A DNA stretch of 64,000 bases from Rhizobiaceae bacterium (GCA_014238155.1 JABABQ010000047.1:1-64000), one strand, 5' to 3'. Positions 8,046 to 17,306 are shown, counted from the first letter of the stretch. Translations and numbers: made by a program. The notes: a model not told the origin generated them from the sequence alone.

Positions 8046-8744
8046 CTAATCTTTTTGAAACACCAGATAACACGGTGGGCGACCCTCGCGGATGGCCTTG
8101 GCTTCATATCTTGTGCGCAACCAGCCATCCCACGGTTGCTGCCAGTCGGCGGCAGTTTCGGCAGTCCAGCAGAATTTTCCGTGGCGGTGAATGTGCTGCA
8201 GGGTCCAGTTCACATAAGTGTCGATGTCGGACGCAAAGCGAAACCGGCCACCGGGTTTCAAAACCCGCCAGAAGCGCCCAATATTTTTCTGGCTGACAAA
8301 ACGGCGCTTCCAATGGCGCTTTTTCGGCCAGGGGTCAGGATAGAGCAGGTCAATCTGGTCCAGACACTGGTCCGGCAACCAATCCAGAAGTTGTGTCGCA
8401 TCATCGTCATACAGACGAATATTCTCCAGATCCTCGTCTTCAATGATGCCGAGAATTTTCGCCATGCCATTGATGAAGGGTTCAACACCGATAAAGTTGG
8501 TCTGTGGGTGGCTACGCGACTGGTGGGCAAGATGTTCGCCACCGCCAAAGCCGATTTCCAGATGGACCTTTTCTGCAACTGCGGAGAATGTGTCGGCCAG
8601 GTCGCCTTGCAGGGGGGTGGTTAGGTCAAACCGCAATTGCGGCAGCAATTCATCCATGACCCGTTGTTTGCGGCCACGCAATTGCTGTCCCTTGCGGCGA
8701 CCGTAGAAGGATTCCGTTGCGCGGGATTTTTGCTGGCTGTTCAT
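8046..8744 (-). CDS. trmB: tRNA (guanine-N7-)-methyltransferase
   Basis: The 232-residue protein is a class I SAM methyltransferase of the TrmB family, which methylates G46 of tRNA. Visible landmarks are the SAM loop [11 protein letters not shown] (about residue 63), GVEPF, the catalytic region [14 protein letters not shown] (about 133) and the C-terminal [11 protein letters not shown] signature. An N-terminal basic segment ([13 protein letters not shown]) is typical of alphaproteobacterial members. It lies 61 bp downstream of metK on the same strand, an arrangement seen in many Hyphomicrobiales, and may be cotranscribed with it. Confidence 0.96.
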   Translation of the reverse strand: MNSQQKSRATESFYGRRKGQQLRGRKQRVMDELLPQLRFDLTTPLQGDLADTFSAVAEKVHLEIGFGGGEHLAHQSRSHPQTNFIGVEPFINGMAKILGIIEDEDLENIRLYDDDATQLLDWLPDQCLDQIDLLYPDPWPKKRHWKRRFVSQKNIGRFWRVLKPGGRFRFASDIDTYVNWTLQHIHRHGKFCWTAETAADWQQPWDGWLRTRYEAKAIREGRPPCYLVFQKD

Positions 8745-8805
8745 GGCGTCCTCAACGGGCCTGATCCGGGCAGCACAACACCGCCGTGCGGGATCGGCAA
8801 TAAGA

Positions 8806-9993
8806 CTATTTCATGTTGCCGCGCAGTTCGTCCATCAGATCGGTTTTTTCCCAGGAAAAACCACCTTCGGCATCAGGCTCGCGGCCAAAATGGCCATAGG
8901 CTGCTGTGCGGGCATAGATCGGCCGGTTCAGATCAAGATGTTGACGAATGCCGCGTGGCGACAGGTTCATCGATGCCATCACCGCCTGTTCCAGTTTGAC
9001 TTCATCCGCCTGACCACCGGTATCGACATAAACTGATAGCGGCTGGGCCACGCCGATGGCGTAAGACAGCTGGATGGTGCACCAGTCGGCGAGTTCTGCA
9101 GCGACGATGTTTTTCGCCAGATAGCGTGCTGCATAGGCCGCTGAGCGGTCGACTTTTGTGGAGTCCTTGCCGGAAAACGCGCCGCCCCCATGGGGCGCTG
9201 CGCCGCCATAGGTGTCGACGATGATCTTGCGGCCGGTCAAGCCGGCATCACCGTCAGGTCCACCAATCACAAAAGTTCCGGTCGGATTAACGTGCCATTT
9301 GGTATCATCATCGATCCAGCCATCAGGCAATACATCACGGATTGTCGGCTCGACCATTTGCTTGATAATGTCGGATGTCTGGTCTTCGGATTTGTGCTGG
9401 GTCGACAGGACGATGGACGTGGCGCGCACCGGCTTGCCACCTTCATAGGCAACGGAAACCTGGCTCTTGGAATCAGGTAGCAGCTGGTCCAGCTCGCCGG
9501 ATTTGCGCTTGGCGGCCAGAACTTCAAGAATCTTGTGGCTGTAATGAATCGGCGCTGGCATCAGCGCGTCGGTCTCGCGGCAGGCATAGCCGAACATAAT
9601 GCCCTGATCGCCGGCGCCTTCGTCCTTGTTGTCGCCGGAATCCACACCCTGCGCGATGTGCGCGGATTGCGGGTGCAGAAGGACTTCAACCCGGGAATCC
9701 CTCCAGTGAAAACCATCCTGTTCATAGCCGATATCTCTGATCGCCTGACGGGCAACGGTTTCAATCTGATCATTGGTAATGGAGTCTGGTCCGCGGGTTT
9801 CACCGGCGATCACAACACGGTTGGTAGTGGTCAGCGTTTCCGCCGCGACGCGCACCTGCCAGGGGTCCATTCCATCGGCCTCAGCCCGTTTGAAAAACAG
9901 ATCAACAATTTCGTCTGAGATCCGATCCGAGACTTTGTCGGGGTGACCTTCCGAGACGGATTCCGATGTAAATGTGTAGCTGCTTCTTGCCAT
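8806..9993 (-). CDS. metK: S-adenosylmethionine synthetase
   Basis: The 395-residue protein makes S-adenosylmethionine from methionine and ATP. The N-terminal [15 protein letters not shown] motif with the ATP-site histidine, [25 protein letters not shown] and [10 protein letters not shown] are diagnostic of MetK. The ORF track begins 48 residues upstream; the ATG of MARSSYTF fits the family and has AGGG about 7 bases before it. Its leader is about 100 nt if the promoter proposed at 10105-10133 is right. SAM riboswitches often control this gene in alphaproteobacteria, but I could not match the leader to SAM-II or SAM/SAH consensus by eye. It contains only a small hairpin (ATGCG-CTGA-CGCAT). 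Confidence 0.97.
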   Translation of the reverse strand: MARSSYTFTSESVSEGHPDKVSDRISDEIVDLFFKRAEADGMDPWQVRVAAETLTTTNRVVIAGETRGPDSITNDQIETVARQAIRDIGYEQDGFHWRDSRVEVLLHPQSAHIAQGVDSGDNKDEGAGDQGIMFGYACRETDALMPAPIHYSHKILEVLAAKRKSGELDQLLPDSKSQVSVAYEGGKPVRATSIVLSTQHKSEDQTSDIIKQMVEPTIRDVLPDGWIDDDTKWHVNPTGTFVIGGPDGDAGLTGRKIIVDTYGGAAPHGGGAFSGKDSTKVDRSAAYAARYLAKNIVAAELADWCTIQLSYAIGVAQPLSVYVDTGGQADEVKLEQAVMASMNLSPRGIRQHLDLNRPIYARTAAYGHFGREPDAEGGFSWEKTDLMDELRGNMK

Positions 9994-10104
9994 AGGAGTC
10001 CCTAGCTTAGTTGCACAACAATGCGTCAGCGCATCATTGGATGGTTTGATAAATAGAAAGGCGCAACAAGCAGGGATGCCAAACACGCCATTTCGGACAG
10101 CCCC

Positions 10105-10133
10105 GTTTATGACTTGATGTCCGGGCGTGTCAA
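10105..10133 (-). promoter_or_regulatory. Candidate sigma-70 promoter of metK
   Basis: Read on the minus strand: TTGACA, a 17-bp spacer, then ATAAAC. The -35 is perfect and the -10 weak. It lies in the spacer between the XRE regulator gene and metK and would give a leader of roughly 100 nt. Confidence 0.5.
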
Positions 10134-10229
10134 CCATATGCGAGCAACATATGCGGAAAACTTTATATGCCGGCGGAAGGTGCGGCGCGGATGACCGGGC
10201 AGGCCAGCTTCAAGATATTAGGGCAGTGG

Positions 10230-10658
10230 TTATTGTTCCGGCTCACCTGTCTCTTCGGCGATGGTGCGCACCATATCAATAATGCGCCGACGAATTGCTG
10301 CACTGGGAATTCGAACGAATGCCCGGTTCAACTCAATCCCCTCGGCGCTGGACAGAAAGTCCATGACGAAATTTGCCGAACTGGATTCTTCCATACCCGG
10401 CGTGCCTGCATTTGACGTCGAGCCCGGCGCGTCTTCGAAAAAGAAAGAGACCGGAACGTTCAACGTTTCGCATATTTTTTGCATGCGGCTGGCGCCGATG
10501 CGGTTGGTGCCTTTTTCGTATTTTTGAATCTGTTGGAAAGTGACACCCAGCGCGTTACCAAGCTTCTCCTGGCTCAATTTGGCCATGGTGCGCCGAAGTC
10601 TCACGCGGCTTCCCACATGGACGTCAATGGGATTGGGAGTTTTTGCGTTTGACGCCAT
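10230..10658 (-). CDS. XRE-family helix-turn-helix regulator
   Basis: The 142-residue protein has an N-terminal cro/cI-type helix-turn-helix (about residues 15-70: RVRLRRTMAKLSQEKLGNALGVTFQQIQKYE) and a C-terminal tail of unknown function. Small regulators of this form are widespread in Hyphomicrobiales, and one commonly lies between lnt and metK. It should bind DNA as a dimer; its targets are unknown. It sits 47 bp after lnt on the same strand. Confidence 0.92.
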   Translation of the reverse strand: MASNAKTPNPIDVHVGSRVRLRRTMAKLSQEKLGNALGVTFQQIQKYEKGTNRIGASRMQKICETLNVPVSFFFEDAPGSTSNAGTPGMEESSSANFVMDFLSSAEGIELNRAFVRIPSAAIRRRIIDMVRTIAEETGEPEQ

Positions 10659-10705
10659 GGCTTATCAATTCCGACGAAAGTTAAGATGCGAAATGGCGGC
10701 CCTTT

Positions 10706-12376
10706 TCACATTCTTTGCGTTGATATGCGATTGAGACCTAACAAACTGACGAGCAACAGGCAAATAAATACCAGTATCGGCATATTACCCATGTGGCTGA
10801 AATATGTATGTGGCAAGGCAACCGGCAGCGCCGCATCGACGACACCCCGTTGCCCCAGTGCCAGGCGCTCTTCGATACGACCATAGGCATCACTGACAAA
10901 TGAAATACCATTATTGGCCGCCCGGATAACCGGAAGCCCCTCTTCAACGGCGCGCAGCTGCGCCTGGTGGGCGTGTTGGTAGGGCCCGGCCGTCATTCCA
11001 AACCAGGCATCATTGGTCAAATTGACAATCCAGCGCGGCTGAGGCGCCGAGGCATCTTGCGGGCCCCGGAGAGCACCAGAGAATATTATCTCGTAGCAAA
11101 TCAGCGGCAGAAACGCTGGCGTGCCGGGAATATCGACCACTGCACGGCGACTGCCTGCGAAAAACCCGCCCCGCAGCCGGGTTAATTGTTGAAAGCCGAG
11201 TTCCTCCAGCAAGTTTTGAAACGGCAGGAATTCTCCAAATGGCAGCAACCGAACCTTGTCACGGGCGACCATGGTCTCGCCATCACCATTGAGAACGTAA
11301 AGCGAGTTGAATACCTTTGGCTGCTCATCGGCGTTCGCGGCTTCCTCCAGTCGCATGGCGCCGGTAATCAAATTGGTATTTGGTGGCAGCAAGCGGGCGA
11401 TATTTGCCAGCTGGTCACCACGCTGGCTGAGAATGAAGGGAAACGCGGATTCCGGCCAAATTACATGAGTGAAGGCACCAATCGACGCCTCCTGCGGACC
11501 CTTATTGGCGTTGGACAATTCAAAATAGCGCTCCATAATCTGGGCTTCCCTGGAGGAATCCCATTTTTCCTTCTGATCCAATGCCGGTTGAACAATACGC
11601 AGCTTCACACCATCAACATAAGCGCTGTCCGCTCCTGCCAGCCTGATCATCCCAAAGCCTATATGAGCCAGTGCGATTGCACCGGCGTTGGCCAATATCA
11701 AATACCTGCTGCGGGATTGGCCAGCCTTGCCGGAAATGGGCCCCATGACAGCCGGTGCAGCTGCAACAAAAAGGGTCAATAATGTAACCCCGTAGAGCCC
11801 GATAAGAGAAGCCGTTTGCATCAGCAACGGAGTTGGCATGGCCGCATAGCCAGGGACATTCCACGGCAGTCCGGTGAGCGCCGTTCCCCGCACCCATTCC
11901 AGCAAAGTCAGACTGGCTGCAAAACCTACGATCCGAAACCAGCTGTCACTCCAGACCAGTTTGGCAAGAACCATCGCCAGGCCCCAAAAAATCGCCAGTC
12001 CGGCGGGCAGGGCGACAACGGCAAAAGGCAATAAAAATGCGAAATCTTCGGCCTCTACAAGAAACGCCAGACCAACCCACCAGAATCCAGCCAGAAAATA
12101 ACCAAACCCGAACAGCCATCCGATTTTGAAAGCTGGGACCAGCTTTCTCAATCCTGCCAGTGCACCGGTCCGGTCGGAATCGGGTACAGCACCATCCATC
12201 AGCCAGATCAAAACCGGCATGGTGATCAAAAGAATCGGAAATCCGTGATAGGGAGCCAATGCAAATGCCGACAAAGCGCCGGTAGCGATTGCAAGAAACG
12301 CCCTGCGCCAGCCTTCCAGAACAATGACATGTTCTGCAAACCGCTCAATCAAACGTGCAGGCGAATTGGTGTTCAC
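10706..12376 (-). CDS. lnt: Apolipoprotein N-acyltransferase
   Basis: The 556-residue inner-membrane enzyme adds the third acyl chain to lipoproteins. The N-terminal half holds several membrane helices (LAFALAPYHGFPILL onward). The C-terminal half is a nitrilase-like domain with the Glu-Lys-Cys triad in WPESAFPF, RDKVRLLPFGEFLP and LICYEIIFSG, and a final C-terminal helix. The start is GTG at 12376 without a strong ribosome site, so the exact N-terminus is uncertain. The lnt / XRE regulator / metK / trmB order is a conserved Hyphomicrobiales neighbourhood. Confidence 0.95.
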   Translation of the reverse strand: MNTNSPARLIERFAEHVIVLEGWRRAFLAIATGALSAFALAPYHGFPILLITMPVLIWLMDGAVPDSDRTGALAGLRKLVPAFKIGWLFGFGYFLAGFWWVGLAFLVEAEDFAFLLPFAVVALPAGLAIFWGLAMVLAKLVWSDSWFRIVGFAASLTLLEWVRGTALTGLPWNVPGYAAMPTPLLMQTASLIGLYGVTLLTLFVAAAPAVMGPISGKAGQSRSRYLILANAGAIALAHIGFGMIRLAGADSAYVDGVKLRIVQPALDQKEKWDSSREAQIMERYFELSNANKGPQEASIGAFTHVIWPESAFPFILSQRGDQLANIARLLPPNTNLITGAMRLEEAANADEQPKVFNSLYVLNGDGETMVARDKVRLLPFGEFLPFQNLLEELGFQQLTRLRGGFFAGSRRAVVDIPGTPAFLPLICYEIIFSGALRGPQDASAPQPRWIVNLTNDAWFGMTAGPYQHAHQAQLRAVEEGLPVIRAANNGISFVSDAYGRIEERLALGQRGVVDAALPVALPHTYFSHMGNMPILVFICLLLVSLLGLNRISTQRM

Positions 12377-12890
12377 TTAGAAACCCGAATCAGGTGACCG
12401 CGTATATGATTCACAGATGCGACAAGCGGTTCAGCAGGTCAATGCTAGCCTGTCGTTGCCGATCAACGCCAACCGGCGCTGAAAGCAAAAAACCGGCTGT
12501 TTGAAATCAAACAGCCGGTTTTTTGTTTGCCCCGCAGTCTGGAGAACCAGCAGAGCGTGATTGTCTTGAAGCCCCGGGGTGTAAGCTGGGGTCTTCATGA
12601 AACTTCCGGAATTCAGGTTTGATTGTCGTCATTTCCTGTTTCCTTGAGACCATCTATAGCCGGACTATGGGGGAAATTATGTGCATTTACGCACACTCTA
12701 ATTTCCTGTTAAATTTCAAAGAATTACCAAATATTGATTGCCGATGTTGGTTCTGAGAACCGATCTCCGCACCAAAAATTACCGATCTGGTCTGTCTGGC
12801 AAGGTTGATACGATGCTTTGCGTTGCCAAATTTGGCTTGTGCTCAACCCTGCACCAGCGCAACATCGGTCAAAAATGTTCGGAGCCCCAT
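12377..12890. other. Intergenic region between lnt and the hydantoinase operon
   Basis: No gene is evident in these 514 bp. The region holds a strong symmetric terminator (12488-12526). An imperfect 9-bp hairpin with arms TGAAGCCCC and GGGGTCTTCA lies at 12567-12597. A short dyad TGTGC-N6-GCACA at 12680-12695 could be an operator for the downstream operon. It should contain the divergent promoters of lnt and the hydantoinase genes. A small RNA ending at the terminator is possible but not demonstrated. Confidence 0.5.
12488..12526. terminator. Strong bidirectional rho-independent terminator
   Basis: AACCGGCTGTTTGA and its perfect complement TCAAACAGCCGGTT form a stem of up to 14 bp, preceded by an A-run and followed by TTTTTTG, so it would work on both strands. 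It lies between divergent genes rather than after one, which raises the question of what transcript it ends. Confidence 0.85.
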
Positions 12891-14375
12891 TTGAGCAGCA
12901 TGTTTGACACCATCATTGCAGGTGGTCGGGTGGTGACGCCTGATGGCGTTGTCGATGCGGATATTGGTATCAAGAATGGGCGGATCGCAGCTATTGAGTC
13001 ACCGCTGTCTGGTGCAGAATCGTCTGTTACGAAAACTATATCCGCCCACGGACACTGGGTTATGCCTGGTGGCGTCGATGCCCATGCCCATATTGAGCAG
13101 ATGTCCGGCATGGGACAGATGAACGCAGATACATTTGAAACTGCCACCCGCTCGGCCGCCATGGGGGGGACAACAAGCGTGATTTCCTTTGCCGCGCAAG
13201 CGGCCGGAGAACCACTGGCACAAACGGTTGAACAATATGCGCACCGAGCAGCACGCGGTGCGATGATTGATCATGCGTTTCACCTCACCATCACCGATAT
13301 CTCGGCCGAAAATTTTGCCGAAGACCTGGGCAAGTTGATCAAGCAGGGTCACCGTTCACTGAAGATTTTTACAACCTATAATATTCAGCTCAGTGATGCC
13401 GATATCCTTGAGGTCATGACCCTGGCCCGCAAGCATGGTGCGCTGGTCTGTGTTCACGCCGAGAACGATGCACTGATCGTACACGCCAAGCAGATGCTTC
13501 TGGATGCGGGTAAAACCGAACCCAGGCATCATGCCCTTTCGCATCCCCGGATGGCCGAGATCGAAGCCATCGAACGGATGTGCCGGTTTGCTGAATTTCT
13601 CGATCAACCGGTTATGATATTCCATGTTTCCACCAAGGAGGGCGCCGCGATTGTCGGCGCTGCACGGGTCCGCGGTGCACCGGTCTGGGCAGAAACCTGC
13701 ACCCATTATCTCTTCATGACCAGTTCGGTTCTCGACAAACCGGGTCTGGAAGGAGCCAAGTGGATGTGTTCGCCTCCACAGCGCGAAACCGAAGATCAAC
13801 AAGCTCTCTGGAAAGCTCTGGATGAGGGTGTGCTGCAGCTCATATCCTCCGACCATGCACCCTACCGCTATGATGCAACAGGCAAGTTATCTGCCGGACC
13901 GGATGCCGGATTTCATCAAATCGCCAATGGCCTGCCGGGTCTGGAAACCCGCTTGCCGATCCTGTTTGACGCGATGGTATGCAACGGACAATTGGGGCCG
14001 CAAGCCTTTGCAAATTTAACAGCGACGGCACCAGCAGAGCTTTATGGTTTGCCTCGAAAAGGCCGAATTGCGGTCGGAATGGATGCGGATGTTACAATCT
14101 GGGATCCTGATAAATCCAAATCCTATGGGCCCAACGATTTGCACGATAATGTCGGATACAACCCATGGGAAGGCCGCAATATCCAGGGCTGGCCGGTGGC
14201 CGTCCTGTTGAGAGGGATGCTGATAATGCAGGATGATAAGTTTTTCGCCCAGCCGGGATCCGGCAAATGGATCAACCGGCCAGAACTTGCAACGCGCCCG
14301 CTCAATTCAATCCAGGGATCACCGGCAAAGGATTCGTGGACCGGGGATGAGAGAATCAATGCGACCTTCAATTGA
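12891..14375 (+). CDS. Dihydropyrimidinase / D-hydantoinase family amidohydrolase
   Basis: The 494-residue metallohydrolase opens cyclic amides such as dihydropyrimidines or 5-substituted hydantoins. The metal site shows HAH (GGVDAHAHIEQ), the carboxylated-lysine context SLKIFTTY, HAEND, FHVSTKEG and the late SSDHAPYR aspartate. The TTG at 12891 is chosen because GGAG lies 6 bases before it; the ATG three codons later (MFDTIIAGG) also fits the family, and the track ORF begins 51 codons earlier. It heads a plus-strand operon with a VOC protein, a hydantoin-type racemase and a DapA-family aldolase, which favours a hydantoinase role over pyrimidine catabolism. Confidence 0.88.
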   Translation: MSSMFDTIIAGGRVVTPDGVVDADIGIKNGRIAAIESPLSGAESSVTKTISAHGHWVMPGGVDAHAHIEQMSGMGQMNADTFETATRSAAMGGTTSVISFAAQAAGEPLAQTVEQYAHRAARGAMIDHAFHLTITDISAENFAEDLGKLIKQGHRSLKIFTTYNIQLSDADILEVMTLARKHGALVCVHAENDALIVHAKQMLLDAGKTEPRHHALSHPRMAEIEAIERMCRFAEFLDQPVMIFHVSTKEGAAIVGAARVRGAPVWAETCTHYLFMTSSVLDKPGLEGAKWMCSPPQRETEDQQALWKALDEGVLQLISSDHAPYRYDATGKLSAGPDAGFHQIANGLPGLETRLPILFDAMVCNGQLGPQAFANLTATAPAELYGLPRKGRIAVGMDADVTIWDPDKSKSYGPNDLHDNVGYNPWEGRNIQGWPVAVLLRGMLIMQDDKFFAQPGSGKWINRPELATRPLNSIQGSPAKDSWTGDERINATFN

Positions 14376-14748
14376 CGACAACCAGTTGGCGATCACCTTT
14401 TTCTATTATCGTGACCTGACCCGCGCGGTAAAATTCTATCAACAGGTTATGGGCCTACACCTTGCCATTGATCAGGGCTGGAGCAAGATTTTTGAGATCT
14501 GCCCTGGCGCGCATGTTGGTCTGGTCGACGAATTGCAGGGGATGAACAAGTCGGCCGAGCAAAAGCCTGTGCAATTGTGTATTCGGGTCAAGAATGTAAG
14601 AGCCTGGTACGCCTATGCCGATGAACAGAAGGTGGATAATCTTTCGCAGTTATTTGACAATCAGGCGCTTGGTATCCGGGCATTTGTATTTACCGACCCC
14701 GAAGGCTATCAAATTGAAATTCAATCCGCCACCGGGAAGGGCGCATGA
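14359..14748 (+). CDS. VOC (glyoxalase/bleomycin-resistance) family protein
   Basis: The roughly 129-residue protein has the paired beta-alpha-beta-beta-beta pattern of the vicinal oxygen chelate fold: FFYYRDLTRAVKFYQQVMGL at the start and FVFTDPEGYQIEIQ at the end, with a Glu in the last strand as a possible metal ligand. GAGAGA precedes the ATG at 14359; an upstream ATG at 14347 is the alternative. It overlaps the hydantoinase end and its own stop overlaps the racemase start (ATGA), so all are translated together. The reaction is unknown. Confidence 0.8.
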   Translation: MRPSIDDNQLAITFFYYRDLTRAVKFYQQVMGLHLAIDQGWSKIFEICPGAHVGLVDELQGMNKSAEQKPVQLCIRVKNVRAWYAYADEQKVDNLSQLFDNQALGIRAFVFTDPEGYQIEIQSATGKGA

Positions 14749-15437
14749 GCTCACCTGCATCTCTGTTCATCATCAATCCCAATTGCCTGACCGAAGTCAC
14801 TACCTCAATCGACTCCGCCGTCGAACCGCTGCGACAGTTTGGGATAGCTATTCGCTGCCTGACACTGGCGGCAGGCCCTCCCGGAATTGAGTCTCAGCTA
14901 CAGGCAGATTTGACCATCGCACCGATGGTTGAACTGGCACTTGCCCAAAGCAACGCTGCCGGGTTTGTTATTGCCTGTTTCGGTGACCCCGGATTGCACG
15001 CTCTGCGGGATGCTACGGACCTGCCAGTGGTCGGTATTCAGGAAGCTGCCATATCTTCGGCGCTCACTTTGGGGCAGCGATTTGGTGTTATTTCCATACT
15101 GTCCGCATCGATTCCGCGCCACATGCGTTCTTTCGGGGCGATGGGAGTTTTGGACCGGCTTGCCGGCGATCGGGCGCTGGGTCTCGGCGTCGCCGAACTG
15201 GCCTCTGCAGATAAAAGCCTGCAGGCGATGATTGAAACTGGTAAACGGCTGCGCGACGATGACGGTGCCAATGTGCTGATCATGGGATGCGCTGGCATGG
15301 CCCAATATCGCCAGCCGCTGGAAGCGGCGACCGGCCTGCCGGTTGTTGAGCCTTGTCAGGCGGCAACGGTGATGGCGCTGGGGCAAATCGCGCTGGGACA
15401 AAGTCACACAATGAAAGGCTTTGAAGATGCTCGATGA
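14745..15437 (+). CDS. Hydantoin racemase / Asp-Glu racemase family protein
   Basis: The 230-residue protein has the family start FIINPNCLTEVT and the two catalytic cysteines in ACFGDPGL (about residue 79) and MGCAGM (about 182), placed symmetrically in the two halves. Hydantoin racemases invert 5-substituted hydantoins so that a stereospecific hydantoinase can consume both forms. The adjacent hydantoinase supports this reading. Maleate isomerase or aspartate racemase activity is possible from sequence alone. Confidence 0.86.
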   Translation: MSSPASLFIINPNCLTEVTTSIDSAVEPLRQFGIAIRCLTLAAGPPGIESQLQADLTIAPMVELALAQSNAAGFVIACFGDPGLHALRDATDLPVVGIQEAAISSALTLGQRFGVISILSASIPRHMRSFGAMGVLDRLAGDRALGLGVAELASADKSLQAMIETGKRLRDDDGANVLIMGCAGMAQYRQPLEAATGLPVVEPCQAATVMALGQIALGQSHTMKGFEDAR

Positions 15438-16347
15438 AACCGCTTCAGGCGTTTTTACCATTGCAGTAACACCTTTTTTGCCAAACGGTGATCTGGATCT
15501 GCAAAGCGTCGACCGGATGGTTGATTTCTATGTTGAAAAAGGTGCAACCGGCCTGACGGTGCTGGGCATGATGGGCGAAGCTGGCAAACTGACTGCCACA
15601 GAAGCCCTGACAATTGTAAAACGGGTGACCAGCAGAACATCGGTGCCGGTGGTGGTTGGCGTGTCGGCTCCCGGATTTGCCGCGCTTGGCAGTCTGGCGG
15701 AAGACAGTATGGCTGCCGCCGCCGCTGGCGTCATGGTGGCGCCGCCGTCAACGCTGAAAACCGATGACCAGATCATCGGATATTATCACGGGGTGGCCGA
15801 GACTTTGGGGAATATTCCCTTCGTATTGCAAGACTTTCCTCTGGTTACAAATGTAGTAATTTCGCCGAAGGTAATCCTGAAAATTGTTGAGGACTGCCCG
15901 ACCTGCGTGATGCTGAAACATGAGGACTGGCCGGGGCTTGAGAAAATTTCCACCCTGCGGGCTGCATCTGATCGGGGCGCGCGACGTATTTCGATTTTGT
16001 GCGGCAATGGTGGTCTGTATTTGTTGGAAGAAATGCTGCGTGGTGCCGACGGAGCGATGACCGGATTTGCCTATCCGGAGATGATGGCTCAGGTGATTGA
16101 AGCGCACGGTTCCGGGGATCTGGCGCGGGCGCGTGATTTGTTTGACGCCTATCTGCCGCTGGTGCGCTACGAAGCGCAGCCGGGAATGGGGCTGGCCCTG
16201 CGCAAATACACATTGGCCAAGCGGGGCGCACTTGCCCATCACACGATCAGAAAACCCGGCGGATCACTGACTGCGTCAACCATCGAAGAAGTCGAAGCGT
16301 TGATCACCCGTCAAGCCAGTAAGTTGCAGGCGCTTGGGGTCGGCTGA
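15427..16347 (+). CDS. Dihydrodipicolinate synthase / N-acetylneuraminate lyase family aldolase
   Basis: The 306-residue TIM-barrel protein contains the Schiff-base lysine in CVMLKHEDWPG (about residue 160) and the G-x-x-GE loop as GMMGEAGKL. The tyrosine of true DapA (YNxP) is not present; the equivalent stretch reads QDFPLVTN, so it is unlikely to make dihydrodipicolinate. It probably cleaves or condenses a 2-oxo acid derived from the hydantoin pathway. It starts inside the racemase gene (ATG at 15427; a TTG two codons earlier is possible), indicating coupled expression. Confidence 0.85.
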   Translation: MLDETASGVFTIAVTPFLPNGDLDLQSVDRMVDFYVEKGATGLTVLGMMGEAGKLTATEALTIVKRVTSRTSVPVVVGVSAPGFAALGSLAEDSMAAAAAGVMVAPPSTLKTDDQIIGYYHGVAETLGNIPFVLQDFPLVTNVVISPKVILKIVEDCPTCVMLKHEDWPGLEKISTLRAASDRGARRISILCGNGGLYLLEEMLRGADGAMTGFAYPEMMAQVIEAHGSGDLARARDLFDAYLPLVRYEAQPGMGLALRKYTLAKRGALAHHTIRKPGGSLTASTIEEVEALITRQASKLQALGVG

Positions 16348-16441
16348 CCGATTAAGATATTCGCGTGATACTGTTCGCATGGTTCCAATTGTGAAGGAAA
16401 GATACTAGACAGATTGGTTCCGGTCACTCTTCTTCATTGTC

Positions 16442-17245
16442 ATGCTTTATCTGCGCTCGCTTCTGTTTAACATCGCCTGGTACATCAATATCCTGCTTCA
16501 TATGGTTGTGCAGTTGCCTTGGTATTTCTTTCTCAGCCATGAAGCTGCTCAAAAAGTGCCCAGACGCTGGACGGCCTCCACTCACTGGCTGCACAGGATC
16601 ATCGTCGGCACAGATATAGAAATAGTCGGCGAAGAAAATATGTTGGATGAAGGTTGCATAATTGCTTGCAAGCATCAGTCGGTATGGGAGTTCTATGCGG
16701 TCAATTCGATGGCCCGTGATCCAGCCTTCGTGCTGAAGTCTGAATTGATGAAGATTCCGTTTTTTGGCTGGTATGTTTCCAAACTCAGACACATTCCCAT
16801 TCGTCGCGGTGACAAGGGGCGCGCCATGCGTCGGATGATCTCGGTTGCCCGGGAACGCATCGATGAAAGGCGTCAGATCATCATTTTTCCCGAAGGCACC
16901 CGAAAATCTCCTGATCAGGAAACCGATTACCGCTATGGCGTAACCCGTATGTATATGGATCTCAAATGTCCGGTGGTACCGGTTGCGCTGAATTCCGGAC
17001 TGTATTGGCCGCGGCGTAAATTTTTGCGCTACCCTGGGACGATCCGCACCAGGATTCTGGAACCCATCATGCCGGGCCTGTCAGCCAAGGAATTTGCGGC
17101 TGAACTGGAACGACGCATCGAGGAAGCCTGTGACGAACTCTACCTGTTAGCGTCCCAAGACAAAGTTCATCCACCGCTGAACGAGGCTGTTCTGGCACGG
17201 GCAGAGAGAGCAAAAAAACGTCTGGACAATTTTCCAGACAGTTAG
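16442..17245 (+). CDS. plsC: 1-acyl-sn-glycerol-3-phosphate acyltransferase
   Basis: The 267-residue membrane protein makes phosphatidic acid from lysophosphatidic acid. An N-terminal hydrophobic segment precedes the acyltransferase motif HQSVWE (the alphaproteobacterial version of HX4D), followed by IPIRRGDKGRAMRRM and FPEGTRKSP. No ribosome site is obvious before the ATG. The end of the gene contains a GTCTGG/CCAGAC dyad, and only about 60 bp separate it from the next gene, a space filled by LexA-type boxes. Confidence 0.92.
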   Translation: MLYLRSLLFNIAWYINILLHMVVQLPWYFFLSHEAAQKVPRRWTASTHWLHRIIVGTDIEIVGEENMLDEGCIIACKHQSVWEFYAVNSMARDPAFVLKSELMKIPFFGWYVSKLRHIPIRRGDKGRAMRRMISVARERIDERRQIIIFPEGTRKSPDQETDYRYGVTRMYMDLKCPVVPVALNSGLYWPRRKFLRYPGTIRTRILEPIMPGLSAKEFAAELERRIEEACDELYLLASQDKVHPPLNEAVLARAERAKKRLDNFPDS

Positions 17246-17248
17246 TTT

Positions 17249-17287
17249 GTTCTTGTAATGTTCTGTTAATATGTTCTATCTATGTTC
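17249..17287 (+). promoter_or_regulatory. Two LexA (SOS) boxes of the alphaproteobacterial type
   Basis: GTTCTTGTAATGTTC (17249-17263) and GTTCTATCTATGTTC (17273-17287) both match GTTC-N7-GTTC exactly. Their starts are 24 bp apart and lie 20-58 bp before the ATG of the 145-residue unknown gene. GTTC-N7-GTTC is the established LexA operator of Alphaproteobacteria. Two perfect boxes in a 60-bp spacer are very unlikely by chance. Confidence 0.85.
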
Positions 17288-17303
17288 TCCTAAGGAGGAG
17301 AAC
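17284..17303 (+). promoter_or_regulatory. Hairpin enclosing the Shine-Dalgarno sequence
   Basis: GTTCTCC (17284-17290) pairs with GGAGAAC (17297-17303) around a TAAGGA loop. The stem and loop include the strong AAGGAGG ribosome site of the gene starting at 17307. The left arm overlaps the last GTTC of the second LexA box. The structure may limit translation; it may also be a by-product of the strong SD. Confidence 0.5.
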
Positions 17304-17306
17304 AAT

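Noticed and set aside
7163-8128. 321-aa minus-strand ORF over the PuuD-like gene
   Set aside because: It covers the catalytic Cys and His codons of the real gene on the opposite strand and overlaps trmB; composition is not protein-like.
9994-10104. SAM/SAH or SAM-II riboswitch before metK
   Set aside because: By eye the leader lacks the conserved pseudoknot cores of these classes; kept only as an open question in the findings.
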